Origin: Nemertoderma westbladi
Taxonomy: Eukaryota; Xenacoelomorpha; Nemertodermatida; Nemertodermatidae
Assembly (NCBI GenBank): GCA_032718475.1
Contig: JAUCBJ010008799.1
Location: forward strand, 100,145-164,144
Direction of reading: 5' to 3'
Length of the DNA: 64,000 nucleotides
The notes beneath the pieces are model-generated. The model saw nothing but the letters and a program-made list of their open reading frames with translations. It was not told where the DNA came from and ran no database searches. How positions within the stretch are numbered: the first letter of the stretch is position 1; each line of letters starts with the position of its first letter. Shown here piece by piece: positions 8,175-18,205 of the stretch. The position numbers and the translations under genes are program-made.

Positions 8175-10808
8175 TTACGGATCTAACTCTTCCATCCCAG
8201 TCCAACCTATTGGACAACTCAGCGACCCAAGGGGTGATTCCTCCAGCAGGCAACTCTCCCACTGCCACCCTATAGGTCCTCTAATTCTTCGCTCCGCTCT
8301 CCTTGTCAATTCTGGTGGTCTTTTCTCCTGTCTTTGGAAATGCTGTCTGTTATTTATGTTTCTGATCTCGTGGTCGTCCCTTGGCGGCAAAGTGCCACCC
8401 TTCAACGTGTCACCCGGCGGTATAATGCCGCCCCTGTTCTTCTCCTTAATCTTAGATGCCACCTCTGCTGGCCTCCCCCTTAATATGTGTGCTGGCATTA
8501 AAGGCCTCGACGACCCCCGTTCGTCCTTCGGTATACACGATCTCTGCCCATGTAATGCCCCTTCGCACTCTGTCAGTCCCGCGTGCGTCTGCAGCACGCC
8601 TCCTACTTTCCCGGCTCCTTTGTCCATCACACGCCCACCCACGGGCTTCTCAGCCCCTGGTCTGGTCGTCTCAAGTCTTCTCCCTTTCCATTTAGTCCTC
8701 CTGCTCGGCCTCCCCCTTGTCGGCATGCCTCCCAACCGGACCGGCATCTCTTCCGGACACTCCTCCGGCCTGTCCCCCGGACATTTTGCCGTCCGCTCCT
8801 CTCCATCTCCATACCGATGCTTGCTGGGACTCTTGTTCCAACCCATCGTCTCTAGATCTTCTGCATCCATGCCATTCTCCTCCGCCCACTCTCTTGGTGT
8901 TGCTTCCACTTCTAGCTGTCTACCACTATTGCCCATCTCTGGCCTCTCCTCTATCTCGTCGACAGTTCCTGGCACCATGCATCCTGAACTCTCAGACACA
9001 TGGAATGGTATATTACTCTTAATTGGGCCTGTCAGTGTCCACCCGAATGGTGTTAATATCGCCACCGGGTCACACTGCTTGTCTTCGCCGAAGACCGTTT
9101 GCATTCTTTCGTGGGCCGTTGGGCAGTCCATTCCTACTATGATGGATACCTTCCTAACGTCCACGTCTGGGATTGAGAAGTCAATGTCGTCCAGGAATTT
9201 ATATTGCTCGACCTCGATGTTGGTTGGCCGCCTGGCATTGATATTAATTGACTCTATCACTTGGATGGGGTCGATGGTTGCCCCATAGTCGCATCCCGGT
9301 GCCACTGCTGCAATTGCGCACCGTCCTGTTCTCATCTCCAGGATCTCATCTTTGCTAGAGATGGTTGTTACCGCCATTCTGCTTGGCCTCGTTCTCAATC
9401 CTATCTCTTCGGCCACCCATTCCTCGACTAATGTGAAGGCAGCTCCACTATCAACCAGCATTAGTGTTGTTACTGATCGATTGCCTTCCCCAATCACTCG
9501 CACGGGTACTACTCCAAGTAACACCGTTCCTCTCTTCTTCGCCCCTACTGTGCTCGTTGCCATCGTTTGGCCTCTCCTTTGACCAAACTTGACCGGCTTC
9601 TCCTTGCATTCCCTTGCTCTATGTCCACTCATCACACATCGCGAGCAGATTTTATTGCTCAACGCATAATCTATCTGATCTTGCCTAGGTAGCGCCTGCC
9701 AGTACCTGCAGTTCATGGTTTGATGAAGCGCATTTGCGTGTAGCTGGCATTTGCTCTTTGGGTCGTAGCCCTCCTTATACAGCGCATTGCGTATCGCAGC
9801 TGCGTTTGTACCAAAGTCCCTACTATTCTTATTGTTTGGATTCGGCCTACTGGACGTACTGGGGTTATATTTATTCGTGTTGTTATTGTTCCCCTGTCCG
9901 TTCCATGGTGTTGTCTTATCTTCGGCTAGCTGTGGACTTGCAGTCCCCTGCGTCGCTGCATATGGCAATGATTGCCTGAGCCTCGGTAATGCGTTTGATG
10001 TATTGTGCTCTGGTTTCGGTCTATGGTAATCCGTCTTCGGTCCCTTTCCCAGGCTATCTTCGCTATAGACTGGGTCAGTTATTAGTTCAGCCTCGTAGTT
10101 TAAGAAGTTTGACATTTCTTCTAAACCCGGTTCCGCACCCTTCTTGTCTCGAGTGGAGAAAGCGATCTTCCTCCACTTGTTGCGCAGCCAGTTCGGTAGT
10201 GCCTGCGCTATCGTGGTGATGTTATTGGACGCGTTGAGCTCGTATGGCGCGTCTAGCGTCTTCAGCACGATTAGCGCCTTTTCGACTTTGTTAGCGAACG
10301 TCTTAATGCTAACGGGATTATCCTGTAGGCCACCCGATGTTATGCCTCTCAGTGTCTGTCTGATGATCTTGGCCGGGTGCCCGTATTCCCTGTCCAGTGC
10401 CCGCCATGCTGTCGTGAAGCCGCCCTCTATTCCTTGATATTGCCTCACGATATCGTATGCTGGGCCTCCCGTGTATACTTGCAGATACTTTAGGCACTCC
10501 GCCTGCGTCAAGTTTTTTGTTAGTATTTCGTTACTATACATGCGCCGAAACTGTAGATATTCTTCCGGCCTACTCCCATCGAATTTGAATGGTTCCACGG
10601 GTGGTAACTCGATCCTCGTTTTCAACGCATCGATCAACGTGGCCATCCCCATCGCCTGCGCTTCCAATGGATTCGATGGGTGCTGTATAGTTTCTCCTGT
10701 CTGGTGCGGTTCGTCCGTCCTATTTCTTGATTTTCTTTGACTTGGGTATGTCATCGGGGGTAGCGGCCCCCTCCATATCTCTGTGTCACACGACCTATTT
10801 TCATCCAA
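8175..10808 (-). CDS. Gag (DUF1759-like)-zinc knuckle-protease, RT-less
   Basis: 877-codon open frame; the frame also continues upstream, so the true start lies in the broken Gag segment before it. Residues 65-260 match the BEL/Pao Gag domain (VEPFKFDGSRPEEYLQFRRM and following helices). A Cys/His segment at 354-367 precedes a CCHC knuckle (C388, C391, H396, C401). A retropepsin-like protease starts at LMLVDSGAAF (D453) and runs to about 610. Here element 3 continues into reverse transcriptase. This copy instead continues with about 265 residues unlike RT: an acidic WAEENGMDAEDLETMGW part, a CPEE-type motif and a basic tail, ending in sequence that rejoins the pol C-terminus. The same tail occurs in element 2. 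Predicted role: capsid and maturation of particles whose RT and IN come from another element. Confidence 0.85.
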   Translation of the reverse strand: MDENRSCDTEIWRGPLPPMTYPSQRKSRNRTDEPHQTGETIQHPSNPLEAQAMGMATLIDALKTRIELPPVEPFKFDGSRPEEYLQFRRMYSNEILTKNLTQAECLKYLQVYTGGPAYDIVRQYQGIEGGFTTAWRALDREYGHPAKIIRQTLRGITSGGLQDNPVSIKTFANKVEKALIVLKTLDAPYELNASNNITTIAQALPNWLRNKWRKIAFSTRDKKGAEPGLEEMSNFLNYEAELITDPVYSEDSLGKGPKTDYHRPKPEHNTSNALPRLRQSLPYAATQGTASPQLAEDKTTPWNGQGNNNNTNKYNPSTSSRPNPNNKNSRDFGTNAAAIRNALYKEGYDPKSKCQLHANALHQTMNCRYWQALPRQDQIDYALSNKICSRCVMSGHRARECKEKPVKFGQRRGQTMATSTVGAKKRGTVLLGVVPVRVIGEGNRSVTTLMLVDSGAAFTLVEEWVAEEIGLRTRPSRMAVTTISSKDEILEMRTGRCAIAAVAPGCDYGATIDPIQVIESININARRPTNIEVEQYKFLDDIDFSIPDVDVRKVSIIVGMDCPTAHERMQTVFGEDKQCDPVAILTPFGWTLTGPIKSNIPFHVSESSGCMVPGTVDEIEERPEMGNSGRQLEVEATPREWAEENGMDAEDLETMGWNKSPSKHRYGDGEERTAKCPGDRPEECPEEMPVRLGGMPTRGRPSRRTKWKGRRLETTRPGAEKPVGGRVMDKGAGKVGGVLQTHAGLTECEGALHGQRSCIPKDERGSSRPLMPAHILRGRPAEVASKIKEKNRGGIIPPGDTLKGGTLPPRDDHEIRNINNRQHFQRQEKRPPELTRRAERRIRGPIGWQWESCLLEESPLGSLSCPIGWTGMEELDP

Positions 10809-10866
10809 GGGTCTCGTTGTTCTTGCTCCTATCGGGGTATATTGTTGATATTGTGATGGGGGAATG

Positions 10867-11637
10867 TCACCCTGTCCCCCCCCCCACCGGTATGTTTGGT
10901 ACTGGGGTTGATGTTAATATATTGGGGCCCATACACCTATCCGCAATAATTCCCCCCTCCCCTGGGTATATGTTATGTCCCTGCATGCTGTAGTCATACT
11001 GCTGTACTGGTACCGGTATAGGCCTATCAGCTTCTGGCCTACTCGCCGGTATGTATTCCGCGACTTCCGGGTTTAATCCCGTTGTCCGCGCTATCCTATC
11101 GCCTACATTGCCTCTCTCAGTATGGCCTATGGTATGTGCAGTAAGGCCTACAGTATGTCCTACAGTCTGCATGTGTCGCTCGGGATCGAAGTTTATTCTT
11201 CTCGAATAGTCCTCCCCGTGGCTACCGTATTCTCGATCGGTAGGTACATTCCGTCGGAAAGTTTCTCTTCGACCCCCCTCTCTACTGTTCTCGTCTTCGT
11301 ACCGGTACATCGCGTACCCCTCCATCGGCGCGTAATGCACCTCACCAGGTCGCATCTCTCCGGGGTGACGGCAATCTCCCGGAGTCCGACCCTACTGACT
11401 CTCCGTTCTCATCTCGACTACCGACGGCTCGCTATCCGTCCTCGCTCTTCTATCGTTCGCGGCGATACTTTTACTACTGTCTTCTCTTCTTCTCCTTTCA
11501 GTGTAGTATTCCCGCTCGTGAGATCTCTCGTCGACCTCCTGGTTAAACCCCACTGTTCTTCTTCCCTCTTCTGATCGGGCTCGACGCTTCGTCCGCCCTC
11601 TCACGACGTCAACCTGTCTCTCTCTGCTCGGTCGCAC
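10867..11637 (-). pseudogene. middle part of BEL Gag, frame-broken
   Basis: Arg/Glu-rich Gag segment conserved with element 3 (59543-60448), for example NFDPERHMQT and VGLTAHTIGH. It is interrupted by an in-frame TAG near 11389 where element 3 reads TGG. It leaves frame at a G homopolymer (C run about 10877-10887) before the downstream Gag-protease frame. No enzyme motif; probably a disordered RNA-binding linker. Confidence 0.65.
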
Positions 11638-11784
11638 GCCGCTGGGGATACTCCCAATCCCCCTATTACTCTCCGTTGCCGGGTGTTGCGGTTTACCTAT
11701 TTCGGCCCGCGCATTATCCGCTGACGGCTGTGGAGCACTCTCTGCCCCCCCCTTTCGCCGCTAACTCGCTGTTGTGGGGCTCTT

Positions 11785-14016
11785 TTAGCCCCCCCCCCAC
11801 TCGCCACATCTAACTTCGCTATCTCTCACCCCGCTACTATATCCCTCTCTCATCGACACATCAACCCTACCGCGGTCGGGTCTATTCACCCCCGCCTCTC
11901 CCTCTGCTATTGCGTGGCCTACCAGGCCCTCTACCTCCTGCCTACCAACTATGTGGCCTACCAGGCCCTCGCTGGGTCTACCCGACCCAGCCACTCCCTG
12001 CCTACCAACTACGTGGCCTACCAGGCCCTCTCTGGGTTGGCTCAATCCCGCCACTTCCGGCCTACCAATTGTACGGCCTACCAGGCCCCCGTCTGCCTGG
12101 CCATACACGCCCGACGTGTTTACGTTAATAGCACCCATATTGGAAACGGAATTAATTTGTTCGTTTGAAACAAAATCATTTGAATTATTTTGTAAATTCG
12201 GGCTTGGATCATTATTTAAATTATTTGAATTATTTTGCACGTTCAAATTGAAATTATTATTTGTACTTAAATTTAAATTACTGCTACTAGGTAAAGTATT
12301 ATTTGCTGCAATAAAAGGATTAGGGTTGTCCAATACGGTACTATTAATATTAATGACGTCTACTATAGCATTATTATTACCCCACCCCCCCCCCCCCCCC
12401 CCGCCCATACGGTCACACCAGTCTTGGGTCTGTCGTGCGGTCCCTGTAAGTGGGGTATTAATAAATGTATCCACGGCCCCTGGCTCCTCGAAAATACTCG
12501 AGCTAGCCCCACTCTCAGACGCCCCTACTCGCGCCAATTCCCGTTCGCGCGTATGTATAGCTTTGTATCCTGTAAGCTCACCTTGACGTCTTTCTAGTTC
12601 CTTTTGCTCACACTCCTTCCTTGCCATTCTCTCCTTACACTCCCGTGCGTCCCGTTCGGCCAATTCCAACTCTCTTCTAGCCCCCTCCCTTCATCTCGCC
12701 TCACGCTCTCTGCGTTCGTTTTCCTCTCTCGCCTCGCGTTCTTTGCACTCGTTTTCCTCTCTCGCCTCGCGTTCTCTGCACTCGTTTTCCTCTTTCGCCT
12801 CACGTTCCCTATGTTCCGCCTCACGCTCCTTGCGCTCAATTTTCTCTCTCGCTACACATTCCCTACGTTCCGCCTCACGCTCTTTGCGCTCATTTTTCTC
12901 TCTCGCCTCGCGCCCTTCTTGTTCCTTCCTCCCTACTTCCTCACACTCCCTAAGGCTTCTCGCGGCCCTTTCGGCCCTCTCTCCGGTTTCCTTAATCAAC
13001 GCCATTTCCCTCTCTAGCAGCACTCTCCCCTCCTCTAACCGTCTACCTACTTCCCTTTGACCTTGCTCTATTAAATCGAGACGGTACGTGGCATTTATCT
13101 CTCTCACCCGTCTTTCTTTCACGGAGGATGTAGCAGACTTATCGGTTGTAACGGATTCCCTCCGCCTCCCCGTCCTACTAACTTTCCCCCGCCTCCCGGA
13201 ACTTCCTCCGACCGACGAGGCCGAATCCTCGGGGTTAACCTCGGATTCGCCCTCCTCGGGTCTCTCCCAACCCACTAATTTTACTCCCTGGGCATCGACT
13301 AAGTATGGCCCTACGTACACTATGCTAGGTTCCATACCCCTACACCGCCATAGGTCATACAGTTCCTCGGCAACCCCTCTCGCTCTCTCCTTGGCCAGTT
13401 CTCTTTGCCCGAAGCGCATTAGATAATAAAAGTGTCTATTCGACTCACGTAGTCCTTTCTTTAGTTTTACCTTGTCTATCTTCGCCCCTCCTCTGGCCTC
13501 CTCTAATAGTCTCCGGGTCGCGTTGTAGGCCCGTCGAAGTCGATCAGAAACCCCGACGTCCTCGTCGCCGACCTCCCTTCCGTCTCTCCGGGTCCGGCGT
13601 CGTACCGTCGGCCCCACCGTCGCCGTTTCGGTGGGCCGCTCGTCGCCCTCGGCCTGTGGCTGGCCGGCGACGTCGGTACTGACATCTCCTCCATCTCTTC
13701 GGGTCCGGCGTCGTACCGTCGGCCCCACCGTCGCCGTTTCGGTGGGCCGCTCGTCGCCCTCGGCCTGTGGCTGGCCGGCGACATCAGTACGTCGACCCAC
13801 GTCTCGTGTCGACTCGTCTCCTTCTCCCTCCATCTCGCTCTCTCCTTCTCTCGGCTCGACCTCGGGTTCCAGGCGGCCCCCCTCATCCTGAGCTGCCGGA
13901 TGACCCGTTACCGATGGGTCCGGCATTGTGGGCCTGTACCGCCTGGTTGCGGCCTCGCGGATCGTTAACTCTTCGTCCGGGGTCCGCGTCGGCGTTGTCT
14001 CTCCCGACTGACTCAT
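11785..14016 (-). pseudogene. N-terminal Gag of BEL element 1
   Basis: Starts at ATG 14016 (MSQSGETTP; element 3 starts MSQEGETTL). Order of parts: basic/acidic N-terminus; a 37-residue unit present twice as a 111-bp tandem duplication (about 13591-13812); a conserved globular-looking part (residues 150-250, with IVYVGPYLVDAQGVKLVGW); a long Lys/Glu/Arg coiled coil of KEREAREEN-type repeats; then a single in-frame TGA at 12691-12693. The same frame continues through a Gly run coded by 18 G (12385-12402), an Asn-rich low-complexity segment, and GLVGH repeats of about 20 residues, ending at a G-run frame loss near 11792. The order is conserved in elements 2 and 3. No homologue outside BEL-type Gag is recognised. 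Confidence 0.75.
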
Positions 14017-14079
14017 CTCGCTTGGTGATTGGTGGCTGGTAGTTTAGCTAGCTAGGGCGGCAGCTCTGAGTTTAATTAC

Positions 14080-14627
14080 TGTGACGGGATCCAGGAAGGA
14101 TCCCGGTTTATCCGGTTGTTTAGTTCACGCGTCCCCGCCGTGTGTATGAAAGGTAAAAAGAGTTCGTGTCGTTCGTCGTATATAATGATCGGTTGTTCGG
14201 GTATATAGATATGAGTATAGATATATAGATAATATTGTCGTATACAGAAGGCGGGATACGGTAATTAAAGTCCCGGTCCTTCCCTAGCTAAACTAACTAA
14301 CCTAACTAGCACCAATATGATACTGAGATAACTGAACTGAAATGATTACTGCCAATTGGCTATATTGCACGGTTGGCCTTGTTACTCTACCTAATCGATG
14401 CCTTTCCCCCCTCTGATTGGTTGATACCCTTGTTGGCGCCCTTTGGAGTGTTTCCGTTCACTCCACCTGTTCTCTCTGGGTTAGGGGTTTGGCCCCTGAC
14501 CCTCATTGTGTTTCTCCTTCCCATTTTGTTGGGGTGACACGAGTTGGTGATTACCCAATCTCGTGGCCCCCAATATTGCTTATCGGCTTAACTTTATGGG
14601 GTGTTAGCGGGATTGAATAAGCTAACA
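14080..14627 (-). repeat. 5' LTR of BEL element 1
   Basis: 548 bp, aligned without gaps to 3010-3557 with four differences counted by eye. It carries the same terminal inverted repeats. Downstream on the coding strand, the first bases after GTCACA read GTAATTAAACTC, with no TGG that would mark a tRNA primer site. The GTGAC target duplication follows at 14628-14632. Confidence 0.93.
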
Positions 14628-14632
14628 GTGAC

Positions 14633-14980
14633 AATTACCATATGATACACTTACTGTATAGTTGTGTGTGGATTTCAGTTGATTCTATTCAATATAAGTT
14701 ATACAATACTGAACAACAGTATACGGTATCATTGTTGTATTAATATTGTTCTATCAGTATAAATTAACATACGATAATCATAATGAAAATTATTTAATAA
14801 TTCCAGTTTTTAATTTCATTTTCAATTAGATAACAAATTTAGTAATATATTATTTCAGTTTTGGGTACACTGTTAGACAAAAGTTAGTAGGCCTACTACT
14901 GTACAACTGTATGAATAGTTGATGTTAGCGGACAGTAGGGTGTGTGAGGGAGACTTGAGTTAAGGGGAGACTTGATATTT
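14633..14980. other. no gene seen, AT-rich spacer
   Basis: AT-rich flanking DNA between BEL element 1 and the RTE insertion. I see no ORF, repeat array or structured signal beyond TAGGCCTAC-like background words. Confidence 0.6.
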
Positions 14981-15003
14981 TTGAATAACTCAAACTACTA
15001 CTA

Positions 15004-16770
15004 CTAGGTCGAGCGAACTCGGACAGTGGAAATGAGATCCTTCCAGGCTTCCCGATTCTCCATAGTTGTCGCAATGTCGTTTCTCCCAAGTTCAGTATCC
15101 CTTTCAAGTTGATCTATATATGTTATGGCAGGTCGTCCACGACTACGCTTTCCATGAGTTGGTTGCCAGAGAAGTAGATCTGGTATGACCTCGTCTTTAC
15201 TTCGCCAGCAGTGCCCACTGAATCTTAATCTGCGTTCACGGAGGGTGGTTGATACAGGTGGTATTGTACCATAAAGCTCGGCGTTTGTCATGTGTTGTCT
15301 CCAGCTGATGTTTAGGGCTGCCCTTAGTAGTCTTGTGTAGCAACCATCAATTCGTTGTTCAAGTGATTTAGTCCAGGTCTCACCCCCGTATAAAAATACA
15401 CTTTCCACTGTGGCTCGAAAGAACTTAGTCTTCAGGTGCCTGGAGAGATCTGATTTCCAGATGGTATCCATTTTTGATAGAGCTACCCAAGCCTTTGCTT
15501 TCCTAACTTCTATGTCCTTTTTGCTACTCTCTATCCATGATCCAAGGTACTGGAAGTCATCGACCTTCCTTAGTTGATTATTATCAATGGTTGTCAAGTT
15601 TCCATCAACATTAAAGGTCATGAATTCGGTCTTGGTAGCATTTATATGCAATCCAACCTCCTTAGCAGCCCTCTCCACTTTATTTAGTAGTAGCTGTGCA
15701 TCTGCTAGCGTATTAGAGAGCAGGGCGATGTCATCCGCAAAGTCGGTGTCTGTGACTGTAGTTGCCGGATATCTACTACTTCTGCGTTCTTGAAGTGTGA
15801 ATCCCAGATCTTCACCCTTTGTGGCCGTCCTCATTGCGTAATCCAGCACAATTACAAATAGTAATGGTGCTAATGTGTCACCTTGCAGTACGCCAGCCAG
15901 GATTGAGTAAAACTCAGTTTCACCATCTGGTGAGAGTACCTGCGCTTCTGTGTCACAATATAACAATCCAATGCCAGCAACAATTACTTCTGGTATTCCA
16001 TAAGCTCTTAGGATTTCAAGCATTTTACCTCTATGGATGGAGTCGAATGCCTTCTTGAAGTCCACAAAGGTCATGACTGCGGGAGGATTCTTTGACTTAA
16101 TTCCTTCAATCAGTCTCCGTAGTGCAAGTATCTGAGCTATTGTTGATCTACTTGGTCGAAATCCGTTTTGGCTCTTACGCAGTAGTTTCTCTATGTGAGG
16201 CCTAATCCTATAAAGAATCATTTTATTGTATATTTTGGCAGCTACCACAAGCAGACAGATCCCACGATAGTTTGTTGGTATGCCGAGGTCTCCTTTCTTG
16301 GGGAGAGGCTTTAGTTGACCTTTAGTCCAAATTTGTGGTGGCTTTTCCCCTTTTAACATCCGGTTGCAAACAATCAATAATGGTCTATTTAGCACTCCGG
16401 TTTTCCATACCTCCGCTGGGATTTCATCTAATCCACTCGCTTTATTATTGGACATGCTTTTAATGCTTCTTTGGAGTTCGGCAGGTGTGAAGTCCCCTGT
16501 TTCTATAAGTAGTGTCTTGTCATATATTTTCCTTGTAGGGCTGACCTCGATGTTTGGTGGCTGCCCAAGCAAGTTGCTGAAGTGATTTTTCCACTTCCCA
16601 ACACGTTCTTCAGGACTATCGGCTTTGAGGCGCCCCTTTGCACAACTTTTCCGACCAGATACCTCATTTACAGTTTGCCAGGTAAGTCTTGATTGTTGCT
16701 GTATGTGAGCAGTTGTAATTGCTTCGATTTTATCCTGTATGTACTTTTCCTGGCTGATGTTGTAGGCCAA
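15004..16770 (-). pseudogene. RTE-type reverse transcriptase
   Basis: 588-codon frame with RT motifs in order: LKPLPKKGD..NYRGI, FVDFKKAFDSIHR, GVLQGDTLAPLLFVIVLDY, catalytic FADDIALLSN, and the RTE C-terminal RLRFSGHCWR with LLWQP. It copies element RNA into DNA at nicked target sites. The frame upstream (CEKAKDDLKLAYNIS) is continuous with the endonuclease frame apart from one frameshift near 16795. The copy is therefore dead in itself, though only lightly damaged. Confidence 0.88.
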
Positions 16771-16792
16771 TTTAAGATCGTCCTTAGCTTTC

Positions 16793-17526
16793 TCACACCT
16801 TGTTAATGTTTTCGGTTGTTGGTTGTTCGGTTTTAACTTTGTAGGCTATCTTAAGATCTTCTCTCTTACAAGTAACCTCAGAGTTTTGCCATGGCACATA
16901 CTGTTTTCGTTTAGGTTTCTGGGGGATATGCCTCTTAGCTGATTCCTTGTGGGCTGTTATTATATTCTGGTATATTGAATCGGTGGATTGGTCTTCATCC
17001 ATTGACTGAAGTGCTTCAAAGCGGTTTTGAACTTCTACTGTATAAGCATCCTTTACAGCATTGTCAGTTCTGAGTTTCTCCCAGTCATAGTTGATTTGCT
17101 TGCTTGTCCTGGGTTTGCTGGCTCTCAAACTGAGTCTGATCTCTGCAGTCACAATTCTGTGGTCCGAACCAATTAGGTTGAACGAGCTGTATGCCTCGCA
17201 GTTGATCATGCTATTTCTCCACCTTTTGTTTATAAGGATGTAATCCAGTTGTGCTTTGGTTCCATTAGGGTATTGAAAGGTCCATAGCTTCCCCTTACTC
17301 TTTTCGAATGTGTTGTTTGTTGGTATCAATTCACATTCTTCCATTAGGTCTAAAAGTAAGTACCCATTTCTGTTAGAACTGGTGTTATAGGTGTAACCCT
17401 TGATGTCTTCTGGGCCAATTTGCGCATTCAGGTCACCAGCAATGACTTTAACATTGTGTTTCGGGATGTCCTTAATAAGTCCAGTCAGTTCTTCATAAAA
17501 CTTGACTGCTTGTTCTGGCTCTGATA
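16793..17526 (-). pseudogene. RTE AP-endonuclease domain, N-truncated
   Basis: C-terminal two thirds of an apurinic-type endonuclease: VKVIAGDLNAQIG, LDYILINKRWR and SFNLIGSDHRIV are the GDxN and SDH catalytic boxes. The N-terminal catalytic Asn/Glu boxes are absent because the insertion is 5'-truncated at 17526. A frameshift near 16795 separates it from the RT frame. Confidence 0.85.
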
Positions 17527-17540
17527 TTGAATAACTCAAA

Positions 17541-18205
17541 AACTATTGTAAATTATTTCACAATAACACACCATAATGTTCAAAATACTTGTAGGCTACA
17601 CCCACGCAACAGTGTTGTATTACCTTTTGGTTATTTTTTGTTTTATTGCCAATAAACGTTTTATGGGTTCAAAAGTAAATTGTTAACCTTTACAACGAAT
17701 GAAAATGCGCACCCTTTTCAAATTATATCATTTAATATAAAAAAAAGGGGTGCGGGTCGATTCGCCCCTTGACCTATTCGCACCAAGTCTATTCGCCCCA
17801 GTAATATAATATACAGTATGTAATATAATAATGAATAGGGTCTATACTATAACTAACTATCACTTTTCAAATATTTTTATCTTATCTAGGTATCATTTTT
17901 TATCATTCTAATTCAAAAAATCGAATTATAAAGGGAAAAGGTACACATGTTGGTCTAGTGCGATAATTTACCAATTACAATTACTATACGTGTTCTGTAC
18001 AGCTGTGTAGTATATTGCATACATAGTATGACATTAGCCTAGACATGCTAGAAAAATATTTAAAACAATAAACATGTCAGCATGTAGCCAGCCTGCTCAT
18101 AAGTCATAATTCATTCTACATCTTGCTGTTCTGTAATTATGCCCAACAATTTATTGTTGCACCATCAATACACAACAATTGAATCATCAAATGAGACAGG
18201 GGGGG
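17541..18205. other. no gene seen, AT-rich spacer
   Basis: AT-rich DNA with stop codons in all frames. The only structure noted is a purine-rich stretch followed by tandem-like TTCGCCCC words around 17755-17800. Confidence 0.55.

Larger units (their letters stand above)
3010..14627 (-). mobile_element. BEL/Pao element 1, RT-less, with ORF-Z
   Basis: Complete LTR retrotransposon by structure: 548-bp direct repeats (3010-3557, 14080-14627), each TGTGAC...GCTAACA on the plus strand. They are bounded by identical 5-bp duplications GTGAC at 3005-3009 and 14628-14632. Coding is on the minus strand: Gag N-terminal part (14016-11785), Gag middle (11637-10867), Gag DUF1759/zinc knuckle/protease (10808-8175), minisatellite, ORF-Z (6820-4274), 3' UTR, PPT (3566-3558). 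No RT, RNase H or integrase motif exists in any frame. The block between protease and minisatellite is replaced by about 700 bp shared with element 2. The LTRs differ at four positions by eye, so the insertion is recent compared with element 2. Confidence 0.93.
14995..17526 (-). mobile_element. 5'-truncated RTE-type LINE
   Basis: Both ends are flanked by the same 14-bp word TTGAATAACTCAAA (14981-14994 and 17527-17540), a target-site duplication. The coding strand ends in a short (TAG)n tail immediately before the left duplication, typical of RTE elements, which lack poly(A). The 5' end cuts into the endonuclease domain. The insertion therefore measures 2,532 bp. Confidence 0.9.

Noticed and set aside
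8175-8970. The protease-distal tail as a very diverged reverse transcriptase
   Set aside because: No counterpart of the DIEGMF or YVDD boxes in any frame, and element 3 shows what the family RT looks like at this position.
14980-15000. Short TAG repeats as a plain microsatellite
   Set aside because: They lie exactly between the LINE end and its target duplication, so they are the 3' tail of the RTE element.
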